The position numbers were made by a program, and so were the translations under genes. From Adineta steineri (lineage: Eukaryota; Rotifera; Eurotatoria; Adinetida; Adinetidae), in assembly GCA_905250115.1 (NCBI GenBank), contig CAJNOI010000018.1:620001-684000 (forward strand): 64,000 nucleotides of DNA, given 5' to 3'. Shown piece by piece: positions 48,764 through 61,200 of this stretch. Position 1 is the first letter of the stretch; each line of letters begins with the position of its first letter. Below the pieces are notes generated by a model. It saw only the letters and a program-made list of their open reading frames with translations. It ran no database searches and was not told where the DNA came from.

Positions 48764-49480
48764 GAAACCGAAGCTGTATTCGATCGTACAACTGATTCAT
48801 TTATAATAAATACACCGATATTGACATCGACCAAAATTTGGCTAGGTTCATTAGATAAAATAGTTAATTATGTTCTTCTTATGGTTCAATTATATATACC
48901 TGATTGTGATCATGCTTGTGGTTTATAGATGTTTTTAGTACAAATTCGAGATTTAAAAATGCATGGACCATTATCAGGTCGAAATTAGTTCATTTGAAAT
49001 ATAAAATTATCTTCAATAAATAATACGCGGATGTGATGTTCGTCTTTTTGATTACTCTTACTCAATCAATTACTATTGATATATGTTATTTAGCTATTTG
49101 GTTTCAAGGACAAAATACAAATGGGTATATTTTATTTAATTTATTAATACTAAAAATATAGGAATGAAACGAGAATTCTTAATTATCCACTACAACAAGA
49201 AAAATTAATGCCATGTTTATCTACTATCTATGCATTTCTTATTACTTTCATGAAACTTCATACTTATTTCAATCAATTAAAAATGAATGAAAAAAATTAT
49301 CTTGAACATATCTGCCTGAAGTAAACGATAACAGATTTATTAAATATTTCTAATATTTTTTCTCAAAGTAGCTTCATGTTCTTTCAGCTGGTTTCAAAGT
49401 ATATGCATCATCTATAACTGAACGATTATCTTAAATATGTCGCATATCTTGTGGTGAAAATTATTCATTAGTACTAATTT
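48764..49480 (+). pseudogene. Acyl-CoA oxidase (peroxisomal, ACOX) pseudogene
   Basis: In one frame 48764-48990 reads FIINTPILTSTKIWLGSLDK, VLLMVQLYIP, then GL, a stop, MFLVQIRDLKMHGPLSG. This parallels ACOX FVLNTP.LTS.KWWPG.LGK, AQLY and GLHAFIVPIR with a stop where His is expected. Later frames give RILNYPLQQEKLMPCLSTIY then AFLITFMK (about 49170-49255) and LHVLSAGFKVYASSITERLS, then ISCGE (about 49378-49460), corresponding to the QQ.KLFPLLA.AYAF and LHALSAGLKA...CR..CGG blocks. Order is collinear with ACOX but frames shift and stops intervene. The N-terminal flavin domain and the catalytic region beyond are missing or unrecognisable. Confidence 0.7.
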
Positions 49481-49652
49481 AAGTTAGTAATGGATTAATT
49501 CAAATATTCGTTCTACAATTGATTTGACTGTTGATAAAGCAAAAAACCAAAATACATTAAAAAAATTTAAATTAGTCATAATTCTAATAAACAACGATAT
49601 TTTACTTATGATAGACTTAATCATCTTTTAATTTCACCTTTAACGTGATCGG

Positions 49653-49790
49653 TTATCAATTGCATTTAATCGTTTTGATGATGAAAATGTTCAACATCAA
49701 GCACTTGAATATATACGCTGTAAAGAATTGAGATTTTTATTTTTGGGACATAATGCTACATTATTTTATTATAAAAGAGGGAGCTGAAGA
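49653..49790 (+). pseudogene. Unassigned coding-like fragment downstream of the ACOX relic
   Basis: A clean frame reads RLSIAFNRFDDENVQHQALE then YIRCKELRFLFLGHNATLFY, ending at a TGA at 49786-49788. Codon use looks coding, but I cannot place it in ACOX or elsewhere. A preceding segment in another frame (KQRYFTYDRLNHLLISPL) suggests one broken gene. It may be a second relic fused to the ACOX one. Confidence 0.3.
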
Positions 49791-51161
49791 AGTTTGAGTA
49801 AGACTTTGACTATTAAATAGGCTTAATACTTTGTTTTTATTTATTTATTTGCAGAAATTTTATGTTGATCATTCAAGTCAATGTTCGTCGACTTGTTCTT
49901 GAACAACACGAATGTAGTATTAATGACTTTCTTAATGTCTGAGAATAACAAATATATCTTCTTCTTTCATTGTTATCTGTTATATTTTCTATATTCACTC
50001 AAAATGATTTCAATGTTTTCCTTTCATAAGTTAAAAGAAACTCTAAATAAATATCATTGTTATCTCTTAACGAACTACTAGAAAATAATGTCATGCCATC
50101 CTGTAGGAGATGATTCTTAATTTTATTCAAATTATTTCACAAAAAAGAACGAGATGAAAAAAGATCGTTAACACTAAGTCATCAGCAAGAACATGTTGAT
50201 ACTCTCATCATACTCACAATATCTTAGTTGATTAAAATCTTCATGGTTCTGTTATTTAAATGACTAAATATGTAATAATAAATATTATATTGTCTTGAAC
50301 TAATAATTATTTTTAAATCAGTTAAAATAAAGCTTTTTCTTATTTATTTATTTTATTTTTGATTGAGGTTTTTATACTTTACTCTTTCAACCTTGTCTAA
50401 TTACCATTGTATTCGTCCTAAACCTTCTCAATCATGTTACTAAATATAGGTGTCATCAGTATTCGATTTTGAAAAAATCATTCAGTTCTCTTTACAGCCG
50501 CTTACAACATCATAACAATAGATATAAACTTTGATTTTTATCATCATTCAATTGGAAGTAGAACGATGTATATATGAGTAGATGAATATGTGATTTTTTG
50601 ACGCAACATTATTCAATTTATACTGAAAAGTACTCATATATCATTGGACGAGGACTATTGCCGAATTAAAATTCTTCATCACAAATACCCTGTTCACAAA
50701 TATTCGTAAAGAAATAATCAAATATTTTTACTATATCAAATTATAATGCTTTATAAGTCTTATAGAACGATAAGGTTTTAAAATAAGTTTATTACTTAAC
50801 ATACGTTATATCACCATTTGGATATTCTTATATCTGTAATTTATCAGTTTCTTTTTTTATTGTAACGCTAGATGATAAATGTACATATTAAAGATATTAT
50901 CGAGTGCGAATCAAGCAAATAATGACTAAGCAAAATACGTCACTTTTCTACTCAAAAATATTGAAGAGAAATATATGATTTTACTCTCCTATGATCACGT
51001 TATTTAGACACGTTGATGAAAACAAAGGATAATTATACATATTGCTTAACGGATAAAAAAGTACAGTGCAATGAGGACGCTTTAAAAATATATCTATGTA
51101 AACAAAAGATGACTACCTTTCGTCCTGTGCGAACGAAAAAATACACTTGGCGATGACGTTA
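49791..51161. other. Non-coding interval
   Basis: About 1.4 kb of AT-rich DNA with no supportable gene, RNA or repeat. Confidence 0.35.
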
Positions 51162-51355
51162 TGCGCATGCGCATATATGAAAACAAAAGATAATTACGTA
51201 TCTCTTTCTAAATATAAGCTTAGATCTGTTTTTCTTACTGTTAAAAATAAACCAGTTTGCGTCACATAGTCTGCGCATCAAAAAAAATTATTTTTACTAA
51301 GTACCTCCTTCCTTGACGCTCAGCATATATATAGCCGAAGCATAACTGCACAATA
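51162..51355 (+). promoter_or_regulatory. Promoter of the small secreted peptide gene
   Basis: A perfect palindrome tgcgcatgcgca (51162-51173) matches the NRF-1 consensus YGCGCAYGCGCR. A TATA box (catatatatag, 51324-51334) follows, about 85 bp before the start codon at 51414. The transcription start would be near 51355-51362. Regulatory role inferred from sequence only. Confidence 0.45.
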
Positions 51356-51413
51356 ATATCATTCACCATTACCTATTATTTATTATACTCAACCGCGTTT
51401 AATCAATTCTAAA

Positions 51414-51569
51414 ATGGTCAAGCTCATGGTTTATATGGTATTTACCATCTTGGTTATAAGTTGCTTTATGGTAATGGCAATTGTAGATCAAAATCTTTGT
51501 CACTTTTGCAACTCAAACATGTGTCAACGTACTAGCATTCCGAAGCGCAGTATTAGAATTGAATCTTGA
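51414..51569 (+). CDS. Small secreted peptide, 51 aa, unknown family
   Basis: The ATG at 51414 follows a TATA box and a purine at -3 (aaaATG). The first 22 residues are a textbook signal peptide (MVKLMVYMVFTILVISCFMV then MA). The mature part is about 29 residues with three close cysteines in NLCHFCNSNMCQR and a Lys-Arg site (PKR) before a short SIRIES tail. Three cysteines leave one unpaired, so a dimer or further processing is possible. I do not recognise the family. A secreted signalling or defence peptide would fit the layout but is not shown. A satellite array starts right after the stop. Confidence 0.55.
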   Translation: MVKLMVYMVFTILVISCFMVMAIVDQNLCHFCNSNMCQRTSIPKRSIRIES

Positions 51570-52000
51570 AGGTGGGAATTACTATTAACGATGTCATCTT
51601 CATTTATATTAGAACTGATGAAAGTTAAATATACGCAAGCAGTGTAGTTGAACGGATTCTTCGATATTAGCGTTATTATTAATGATGCTATCATCATTTA
51701 TGTTAGGTCTGATCCAAGCTGAATATGCGTAAACAGTGTAGTTGAACAGAATCGTGTTCGTCTTGGCTATTCATCCGTTGTGTTTAGATCTTTTATGTTA
51801 GACCTGATCCAAGTTGAGTATTCGCAAGCACTGTAGTTGAACAGGGTCGTGCTGCTGCTAGCTATTCTTCCGTGGTGCATAAGTGTTTTATGTTTGACCT
51901 GGTCATAGTTGAATATGCACGAGCAGTGTAGTTGAACAGGATCGTACTGTTAGCTATTCATCCATTGTGTTTAGATCTTTTATATTATCTGTTTAAAGTT
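51570..52000. repeat. Tandem repeat, about 95-bp unit, first block
   Basis: Four copies anchored by agtgtagttgaac at about 51641, 51735, 51830 (actg variant) and 51925, i.e. 94-95 bp apart. Shared blocks include gatccaagttgaatatgc, gcaagcagtgtagttgaac and ctattcatccgttgtgttta. The first copy begins almost at the stop codon of the peptide gene. Confidence 0.75.
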
Positions 52001-53749
52001 TTGTTTTGAATTCACAAGTGTATTTGAACCAATGTTTTGTTGCATAAAGTCAGTTATCGTAGAGTTTTATAGATCGCACGATGGAACTAAGTTTTCTACC
52101 ACAATCAGTGGGATATTTGAATAGAATCATCGTAGACTTTTATCATTTTCCACTTGTTTTTATGATCTTACTAAATTTATATAGTATTGTGCATTTGAGG
52201 AAAATATTCGAATATAAAATTAATCCTTTCAAACAATCACTTCTTGTGCATTCCCATTTATCTAATCAACTCAAAGCCTTTGCTTAGATTTTCATAAAAT
52301 ATTGGAATGAAGTATTGATATAAAATATTTATTGACTGACCGTCTGATAATCTTTTTGATAATTCAATATTCTTCTTTTTGAGAGAGAAAAATATGTGGA
52401 TAGAATCGTACATTGAATCATTCTTTTTACATGCACTTGTGAATTATAAGTCCATCTGTGCATTTTGCTAGAAGGCACATAATATTCGAAAACGTTTTTG
52501 GAGTCGTTCACTTGTCATGTGGCGTATGCTAAGTTGGCATCAAGTCACTGGTCCTAACTGATCATCACAAAGTATTCGAAGAGCGATTTTGTTAGACTTA
52601 TTTGTTTGCTCTGTATTCATCAATACTAGAATCAACTTCAGTCTTTACTTCGAATCTAAAACTATACTTGAATAATTTCGTGATATAAATGATTCTTCTA
52701 TTGTATATCTGTTGGTGTTCTAATTAAATCCACACTGTTGTCTCTAGCTTATCAAAATAAATAACTAGTTTCTTATTATGATCTATTCATCTACCATATG
52801 TTCGTCAATGTTCTGATTTATTTCATATCATCGGGTCTTACTCATTAAAATATACGAGTAGTTTCTTGCTATGATTTATTCATCTACCATATGTTCAGCA
52901 ACTAGATAATCAATATGAATCTTTTATTCGAGCTCTAAACGTAATCCAACAGAATTCTACTAAGAGCTATTCAGATATTTGCTACCTATCACTCGTTCTG
53001 AGTATCCAAATTTCTACTTCACTTGACTAAAATATTTGAATTATAACTTCATGTGGATCATTCATTGATGCGTGTTTAATACACATAGTATCATACTCCA
53101 ACATACTATATAATGGGAGCAATGAATTTAAATATATATATTGTTCATTTTATCCATATTTCGAGTCATCTGTAATTGTATGATTGATTCAATACATGTG
53201 GTAGTCAAGTGAGCAACATAGAAGAGTCCGTGTATTGTTTGCACTACTCATCTGTGATGTTATCGAGACACAGAAGGTAAATTGCAAATTTTAGCTTCCA
53301 TTTAACTAAAATATTTTTATACAAATTTGATATTGGTCATTCCATGGTCATATGTTCTTCAACATCCTGATCAAACATAGCAGTCTATATCAACCTTCAT
53401 ATAATAGGTTCATAATCTCCTAATATAAATATTTCATTTGTCGTACGTTCATCAGTACTCGAATTAAATCTACTCTCTGTTCGAATTAGGTAAAGTATTG
53501 CGAATGTTTTTATTATATAAACTACTCATTGTCCACGTGTTTCTGCATTATTTAAAGATTTCTCTTCGTTACTTCTAACTGATTTAAACTATTTGAATAT
53601 GACTTTCGTATATCTATTTCATCAGTTCCATCACCAACAAAAAGCATAAAATTGCAAAAACTTTGATTCAACATAGCAGATTAGTTGGATAGGCTTATTG
53701 TTTAGACTGTACAATCGACACGTATCAGTTAATTATTGAATCGAATCTA
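52001..53749. repeat. Strongly diverged tandem repeats
   Basis: Decayed copies are still visible. For example tatgatctattcatctacca at 52777 recurs as tatgatttattcatctacca at 52870, 93 bp apart. Most of the interval has an alternating AT-rich and mixed pattern with recurring aaaatattt and ctattca-like blocks. Open frames inside it are not credible genes. Confidence 0.5.
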
Positions 53750-55880
53750 TATATTTATTTGAACTGTAGCAGAATATTTCAAAACTCTCTTATTATAAAC
53801 TATTCTCTTTCATCGCGATGATGTAGCATTGAACTAACAGAGCTTCTATTGTAAATTCAGTAAAATATTCAAAAAATCTCTTAATATAAACTGTTCTCTT
53901 TAGTCGTGACGGTATATCGTTGAACCAAAATTGTCTCTATTCTAAATTCAGCAAAATATTTTAAAAATCTCTTGCTGTAAACTATTCTCATTCGTCGCGA
54001 TGATGTGGCATTGAGTCCACATACTATGTATTCGCAATTCAGCAAAATACTTGAACAATATTTTGTTACAAACTATTCACTAGCGCCGCAATCATGTATC
54101 ATTGAAACACCATTGTCTCGGTTCTAGATCCAGTAAGATATTTGAAAAATTTCTTCCTAGAAACTGTTCTCATTCGTCGCGATGATGTAGCATTGAATCA
54201 ACAATGCTTCTATTCTAGATTCGATAAGATATTTCAAAAATCTGTTGATCTACAGTACTCTCTTTCGTCGTGATGATGTAGCATTGAATCAATATTGTCT
54301 CTATTCTAAATTCAGTGAAATATTTGAAAACTCTTTTGATATAAACTATTCTCATTCGTCGTGATGATATATTATTAAATCAAAATTGTCTCGATTCTAG
54401 ATTCAGTAAGATATTTGAACAATATTTTTTTATAAACTATTCTCTAACACCGCAATCATTTATCATTGAATCGGCATTGTTGTTATTCCAAATTCCGCGA
54501 AATCTTTGAACAATATTTTCTTATAAATCATTCTCTAGCGCCGCGAACATGTATTTTTGAATCATCATTATCGCGATTCTAGATCCAGTAAGATATTTGA
54601 AAAATCTCGTAGTATAAACTATCCTCTTTCGTCGCGATGACTTAGCATTGAATCAGCATTGTCTCTATTCTAAATTCAGTGAAATATTTTAAAAATCTCT
54701 TATTATAAACTGTTCTCCTTAGCCGTGACGATATATCATTGAATCAACATTGTCTGGATTCTAGATCCGGTAAGATATTTGAACAATATTTTGATATAAA
54801 CTATTCTCATTCGTCGCGATGATGTAGCATTGAATCAACATTGTATGTATTCCTAATTCAACAAAATACTTCAACAATATTTTGTTATAAATTATTCACT
54901 AGCGCCGCAACCATGTATCATTGAGTCCACATTGTCTCGATTCTAGATTCAGTCAGATATTTGAACAATATTTTCTTATAAACTATTCTCTGGCGTCACG
55001 ATCACGTATCATTGAATCAACATTGTCTCGGTTCTGGATCCCGTAAGGTATTTTAAATATCTCTTACTATAAACTATTCTCTTTCGTAGTGATGATGTAT
55101 CATTGAAACACCATTGTCTCGATTCTAGATCTAGTAAGATATTTGAACAATATTTTGATATAAACTATTCTCCTTCGTCGCGATGTTGTAGCATCGAATC
55201 AATATTTTATGTGTTCACAATTCAGCAAAATACTTCAACAATATTTTATTATAAACTATTCACTAGCGCCACAATCATGTATCATTGAAACACCATTGTC
55301 TCGGTTCTAGATTCGGTAAGATATTTGAAAAATCTCTTACTCTAAACTATACTCATTCGTCGCNNNNNNNNNNGATATTTGAAAAATCTCGTAGTATAAA
55401 CTATCCTCTTTCGTCGCGATGACTTAGCATTGAATCAGCATTGTCTCTATTCTAAATTCAGTGAAATATTTTAAAAATCTCTTACTATAAACTATTCTCG
55501 TTAGTCGTGACGGTATATCATTGAATCAACATTGTCTCGATTCTAGATTCAGTAAGATATTTGAACAATATTTTCTTATAAACTATTCTCTAACGCCGCA
55601 ATCATCTATCATTGAATCGGAATTGTCTGGATTCTAGATTACGTAAGATTTTTTTGAATATCTCTTACTATAAACTATTCTCTTTCGTCGTGATGATGTA
55701 GCATTGAATCAACATTGTCTCTATTTTAAATTCAGCAAAATATTTTAAAAATCTCTTGGTATAAACTATTCTCCATTCATACGTCCGTATATCTTTAGAT
55801 CAATAGTTTCACTAATTCGGATGAAACGAAATATTTCAAAAATCTGTTACTCTAAACTATTCTCAATGCATACGTCTGCT
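53750..55880. repeat. Satellite array, about 91-bp unit, roughly 22 copies
   Basis: The unit contains attgaatcaacattgtctc, gattctagattcagtaagat, atttgaacaatatttt, ttataaactattctc and tttcgtcgcgatgatgtagc. Anchors for gtagcattgaat or its variants fall near 54188, 54278, 54369, 54460, 54551 and 54642, 90-91 bp apart. Two or more subtypes alternate (…cgtcgcgatgatgtagcattg… and …agcgccgcaatcatgtatcattg…), suggesting a higher-order dimer. A 10-N gap at 55364-55373 and a near-duplicate of 54595-54690 after it suggest assembly collapse. Confidence 0.85.
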
Positions 55881-58052
55881 CAGCATTGAGTTGAGCGCAG
55901 TCTTTGTTTCAAATTCTACATAAACATGAAAAAGATTTTTGTTTGAACTGGTAGCTGACCACGGTTCTCGCATTCATTTGTTAGGCGGCAACGGTTTGAT
56001 CGGAATTGAAAACAATATTAGAATAGTGACATCGTATGGAGCATTCATGTAAGGTGTTTGCATTGATGAGTCTGAAGTGTTCATAGTTGAAAATTCAAGT
56101 AAGACATCCTGAGAAAGCCATAATATACGTTGGATGTAAAGGTGAAGGTGGTATTGAAGAAGGGGAAACAGAATATTGACGAACACTTGATGAAAACTGA
56201 TTGTTAGGAGACACAACCACATTGCAAATGTTTTTTGCTGGATAGATAAACGTGTGACGAAGGTGTTATGGAAGTGAATTTATCTTCTCGCGTTGGTGAA
56301 TACCCGGACAGTTCAAATTTTTTAAGCATCAGCTATTAAAACATCCTCATGATGAAATAAGAACAGATTTTATTAAATAGCCAATACTACTTTGTTGCTA
56401 ATGATAGTCAGAGTGATTTTGAAACGTAGATGATAACAACCGAAAAGGGTATTATTAGTTAAGTGAAGTGTCTGAATGTATAGTTTGTCTTCAAAGGCGT
56501 AGATACTTCGTCAATATTTAAAACACATGAAACTGCTACTATTGAACTTTTGTTACTTCTACTCTATACTGATAGTAATAAACACGGTGCATGATGGTGC
56601 AAATCCGAATAATTTAAAAAGTTGATAGGGATAACACAGTTGCACTTGGTAGTATCTGAAAATAATATTGAAAATATAGTGGATAAATCAGATGCTTCAT
56701 ACAGTCTTCCTATTAACTGTGAAAAAAGCATAGCTTTAATGAGTATCAACAAATATGTTCTAATAGAATGGTGAGAATCAAGTCAAGTGTTGACTTGTAA
56801 AATGTATCCAATAACTCTAATCTAACATGAGAAAAACATTTTTTATCGAACAAGTTGAACTGATTTCAATGTTTTTCATAATGATGTCTTGTTTTGAAAA
56901 TACTTCGTGCTCAATTCGCTTTTGAGGGAGACTCGTTATTTTTAGATTTCGTCTACAGTAAAGTGGGTTTTTGGAGATATGTAAACTATGTTGTACTCGA
57001 AGTATTAGTAAATCTTATTTTTTCTGTCTTTTAACGTCATCTAAAGAAAGAATTTTGAGGATTAATTTGACTTAAATTACAAATTTTGTTAATGTCTTGA
57101 TTCTAAATTTAAGTACCTCAGACTTCCAGAGCTCTAGTTTCTTAACTCTAGGTCTCCAATATACGATGCAAAAAAACGAATAAAGGACTTTTGTACAAAC
57201 ATATTAGATGATATTTTTAATCAATAAAAGTATTTTCTGCTTGATTATTCAATTTGTATCTCACACATCGTTGTTGTATGTAGCTTTTATAATAGTCATA
57301 AATATCTGAAAGATATAAAAACATGATAAGAACTAAAACTATTCAAATTAAAAGCTCAGATTAATATATTCATGATGGGTATTTGCTAGATCATTAGTAC
57401 CTGACAGAGAGAATAGAAGTAGAAAATGCTGATCAAAATGTAGAGTTCGGTATCGAGTGTAAAGCATCGAGACGATAATATTCTCATGAACAACGATAAA
57501 CTACGAAGGACTCAGATAGAAGCGAGATATATCTCTTACGTGTCATAAAGCCAACAAATAAGAAAATAGATATATCTTTACCACTTAGATGACTAAGATG
57601 GTATTCACTTACTAAACTAGTTACTTGAAACAAGAGATAAAAGACATTTTCTGTATTGAGTCTAAAACGAAGCCAAATCGTCTCAAAGGCTAATGAATCT
57701 CAACACCGAGATAACTAATTACGTTAGTAAAAGAAGAAGGAAATGCTTAGTCTACTAAGAATTTTTGGCATTACAGCAACAACTGTTTGCCTTCGTCAAT
57801 ATTTTTAACAGAAATATATTACATAAAAGATCCGAAGTAGTCTTCAAATTGTAGTATATAAACAGCAATATAATACACCGATAGCGTGTCATTTTGTGTA
57901 TTTATCACTTTAAAATTGATATCAAATTGAATTTGTGTAAGAACAGCTGTCTTCAACGAACTAAATATGTAGATTCATGAAACTATGGTTCGAGTCCGTA
58001 TATAGAAAGTATATATGTTGTAAGTGAAAGAAATAGTTAAAGAAAGTGCTGG
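55881..58052. other. Non-coding interval
   Basis: About 2.2 kb. A minus-strand frame at 56222-55974 has some hydrophobic character but no family signature or splice structure. I see no gene that can be supported. Confidence 0.35.
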
Positions 58053-58060
58053 ATAATTAG

Positions 58061-58227
58061 CATAAGCGGCGCAACTTCGGTTTTTTAGGGGACGCAATAA
58101 ACTTTTAGATAAGATTGTATAGTGTACACCCCTCCACATACTGTTGGGTTCTGCACAAGAGTGGCGCAGCTTCAAATTTTTAAGGGACGCAATTGCTGGT
58201 CCGTTGCTTGCTGGCGCGCCGCCCATG
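58061..58227. mobile_element. 167-bp hAT-like MITE with 8-bp target duplication
   Basis: The left end cataagcggcgcaac and the reverse complement of the right end, catgggcggcgcgcc, form terminal inverted repeats. ATAATTAG lies directly outside both ends (58053-58060 and 58228-58235), a perfect 8-bp target duplication as made by hAT transposases. Inside are two direct copies of a block: ggcgcaacttcgg...ttaggggacgcaa and ggcgcagcttcaa...ttaagggacgcaa, about 92 bp apart. GC content is far above the surroundings. No coding capacity. Confidence 0.8.
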
Positions 58228-58235
58228 ATAATTAG

Positions 58236-61200
58236 AATTCGACTTATGAAAATGTATACGTATATCATGACTATCTTATGAAATACACTTCTTATTCTAG
58301 TTGATAAGTGTGTTATTCATAAAAATTTGCTATCGAAAGTTTGTTGGCGATAAATAACTATATTTAGTATGTAGACTATAGAATCTACCAAGTATAAATA
58401 GTTGATTAAATCATATGATAACCTAGCTAGTGTAACCAATATCGATCGATATTGCCACTTCGAATGTTTTTGTATATGAGTACCGTATTCAAAAGTAACT
58501 TTTTCAAAGTCCTACTATCCAATTAAAGAAAACCTTACACATATGTATCAATAAATCATATCGATGTTGACTCTAATCTCTTTCATTGATTGTCTTTAAT
58601 AGAGTTTTACAAAATAACAAATGATGAGTAACTGATCCGTTGTTCAATACACAACGTTCCTGTTTATGACTGGTCAGATTTTACTAATAAAATCGATATA
58701 ATATTCTAATAGATTTGGGCAAACTTTATTGACATCATGTACAATGATATTATCTGCGATATAACTCATTCCTTCAGGTAAGAACTGAAAATATATTTTG
58801 ATCAATACTTTTCATAAATAGAATTATGTCTAAATACTAGCGCAATTGTTCTGAGAATCTGACAATATAAACTGCTACAACTCGTTTCTTTTCTCTCTTT
58901 GAGATGTGTATATATGTAGTATAGTCTAAGTATTAACGACATTCATGTCATCCTACTAAGAGACTTTTTAGACTACGCATGATAAAAAGTGCCGCTACAT
59001 TATACTCGGACATTTGTAAATCTGTATTTAACAGAACTGTGTCAAGAGAAAAGAAAGATGTGGTCTTTCCAACCACTGGAAATGCTGCTTATCTTTCTAG
59101 TTAATATTTTACAGAAACTTTGAAAAGATTGCCGCCAATCGTACCATATTTGGTCGCTTAATCATATTCCACAATACTCGAAGAGAGTTATCTTGTACTT
59201 AGATATCTTTTATGAATGAACTCATATTAGTTCTTTGAAGAGAGAAATATATTTGAATGAAGTTTTAAACCTTCGTAAGTTGCACGCATATGATACATTG
59301 ATCGATCATATTAATTTCATGTACTGTTGTCTTTTTAGGAAATAAAACAAAGATTCAAAATGGTTTCACAAAGGCGACTAAAAGGACAAATAATTTTTTT
59401 GTTCATTTTTATTCTAGCGTTTTTTTTATTCTAATGTAGTATTTTTTTTTCTTGTGGTTTTTTATTTTTTATTTCTATAATAAATCTAGTAGTTAGAAAT
59501 TATTTACTTAATTTTAAAGTTTTGCGATTTTTGCATAAAACAATCTTAACCTCAGAAACTTCAAAGAAAGTCAAAAACCCAAACTTTTTTCTCTCATAAA
59601 AAACGACATTTTTTTGATGAATTTGATTGAACATTGAGATTTTTGACTTTTATGAAATTTTTTTAGGCGTTTTTTTCTGTTGAGGGAGGGGAAGGGGAAT
59701 CTGTCCGCAAGGATCGAGCGGGTAAAGCTACAAAACTGGAACTCGTAACTTGCACACATATTTTTATGTGAGTTCTACAAAATAATTACAATGAATGTAA
59801 CAATCTATCGTTTTCTTGATAAACTGAAAATAACATGTTTCGTTTATCATAGTGCTAATAAAAATGAAATTCTGAGTGTTTCTATAGTGTACCACGAATA
59901 ATTTAGAAGAACTCAACTAACATATGGTTATTGAAAAATTTCTTATTGAAAATATATTTGACTCAAAAGAATAATGAAAATATTTTGAGTAATACAATTT
60001 TATGAAAAGTTCTTATTTGACAACAATATGAGGAAAATTATCATCCAACTTGTTTTTTTTATAAGTATTTTTGTATACTGGAGAGAATCCTATCCGCCAG
60101 GAATATATATGCTGTCAGATGAACACTACTTTAAAATAGAGACTAAACACTTAATAATAGTGCTTGTCTATTACAATATTCTTACTAGTTCATGTATACT
60201 TTATCTAAGCCGTTGAAACATATGAGAAGACGATGTCATTAGTTGGAAGCTCTATGATCAAACAAAATACTATATCTTAATATCCCTATGTTGTGAAAAT
60301 TTATATATACTATTTCAATTTTTATATTCTTACAAAAAATTTGAATTAATTTTTATTGTCTGAAAATGCATTCAAAATTACTCACTATAATACAATGATT
60401 AGATTTTTTAAATATTGCTACAAAAAGACTAATTTAAATAAAATACTACGATCAATCAAGACTTTTTTATTGAATAAAATAAAATAAGTGATTCTTTAAA
60501 TCTATATCAAGTTTGAAATGAATTTATGATGCTATTGAAAAAATTATTTGTAGAATGTTGTTATAAAAACAGTATTTGCGGTTATCGATTGATGATGCAG
60601 TATATACTCGAATAATCTATACACAATCGATTTACTCAAACACGTGTTACATTTATTGCCTATTCTTTTCGTTCTCTCATACTTTTTTCTTCATTCTTTG
60701 TACGTCCTTCGTTTTATCGTTTTTATAATATCACACGTGCTTCTAATACACACAATTTATATTTACAAACAGCAATAATAAAAAAACTAATTTCGTGGTT
60801 TAATCTGTGTATGTGTAGTAAAATCGCTCAAAAATCGGCGATTTTATTCACTCTCAATTCAAATCTCAATATTTTCATGCATATCCAATTGAAAAAAATA
60901 CTTTTGTCCTTCAGATTTTAAAGAACTCGTTTTTTTGAGCATTTTTGAAAAAAAATTATAAATTTGATCGATAACTCAGAATGTAAGGATTAAATGACGC
61001 ATATTTATTTTATTTGTATTAATATTAACATTTTTTCATAGAATTTAAACTTTTTTCAACAAAATGATCAACGAAGAGAGCTTCACAAATATTTATACAA
61101 ACTGTCGATATGTTCAGTTAAAAAAAACTCTGATTTTTAGTGCACAATTCTAATGAAATGTTCGATCTATTAGAAGTAATTTATTAATTTGTGTATCATT

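Noticed and set aside
52081-52287. 68-codon frame with a hydrophobic stretch
   Set aside because: It sits in decayed satellite sequence, and neighbouring repeat copies do not preserve the frame.
57986-57997. ggttcgagtccg, similar to a tRNA T-loop
   Set aside because: No paired acceptor stem, D-arm or anticodon arm can be formed with the flanking sequence.
57975-58268. 97-codon minus-strand frame with APASNGPAIASLKNLKL
   Set aside because: It is the translation of the hAT-like MITE. Its internal duplication reflects the DNA repeat, not a protein.
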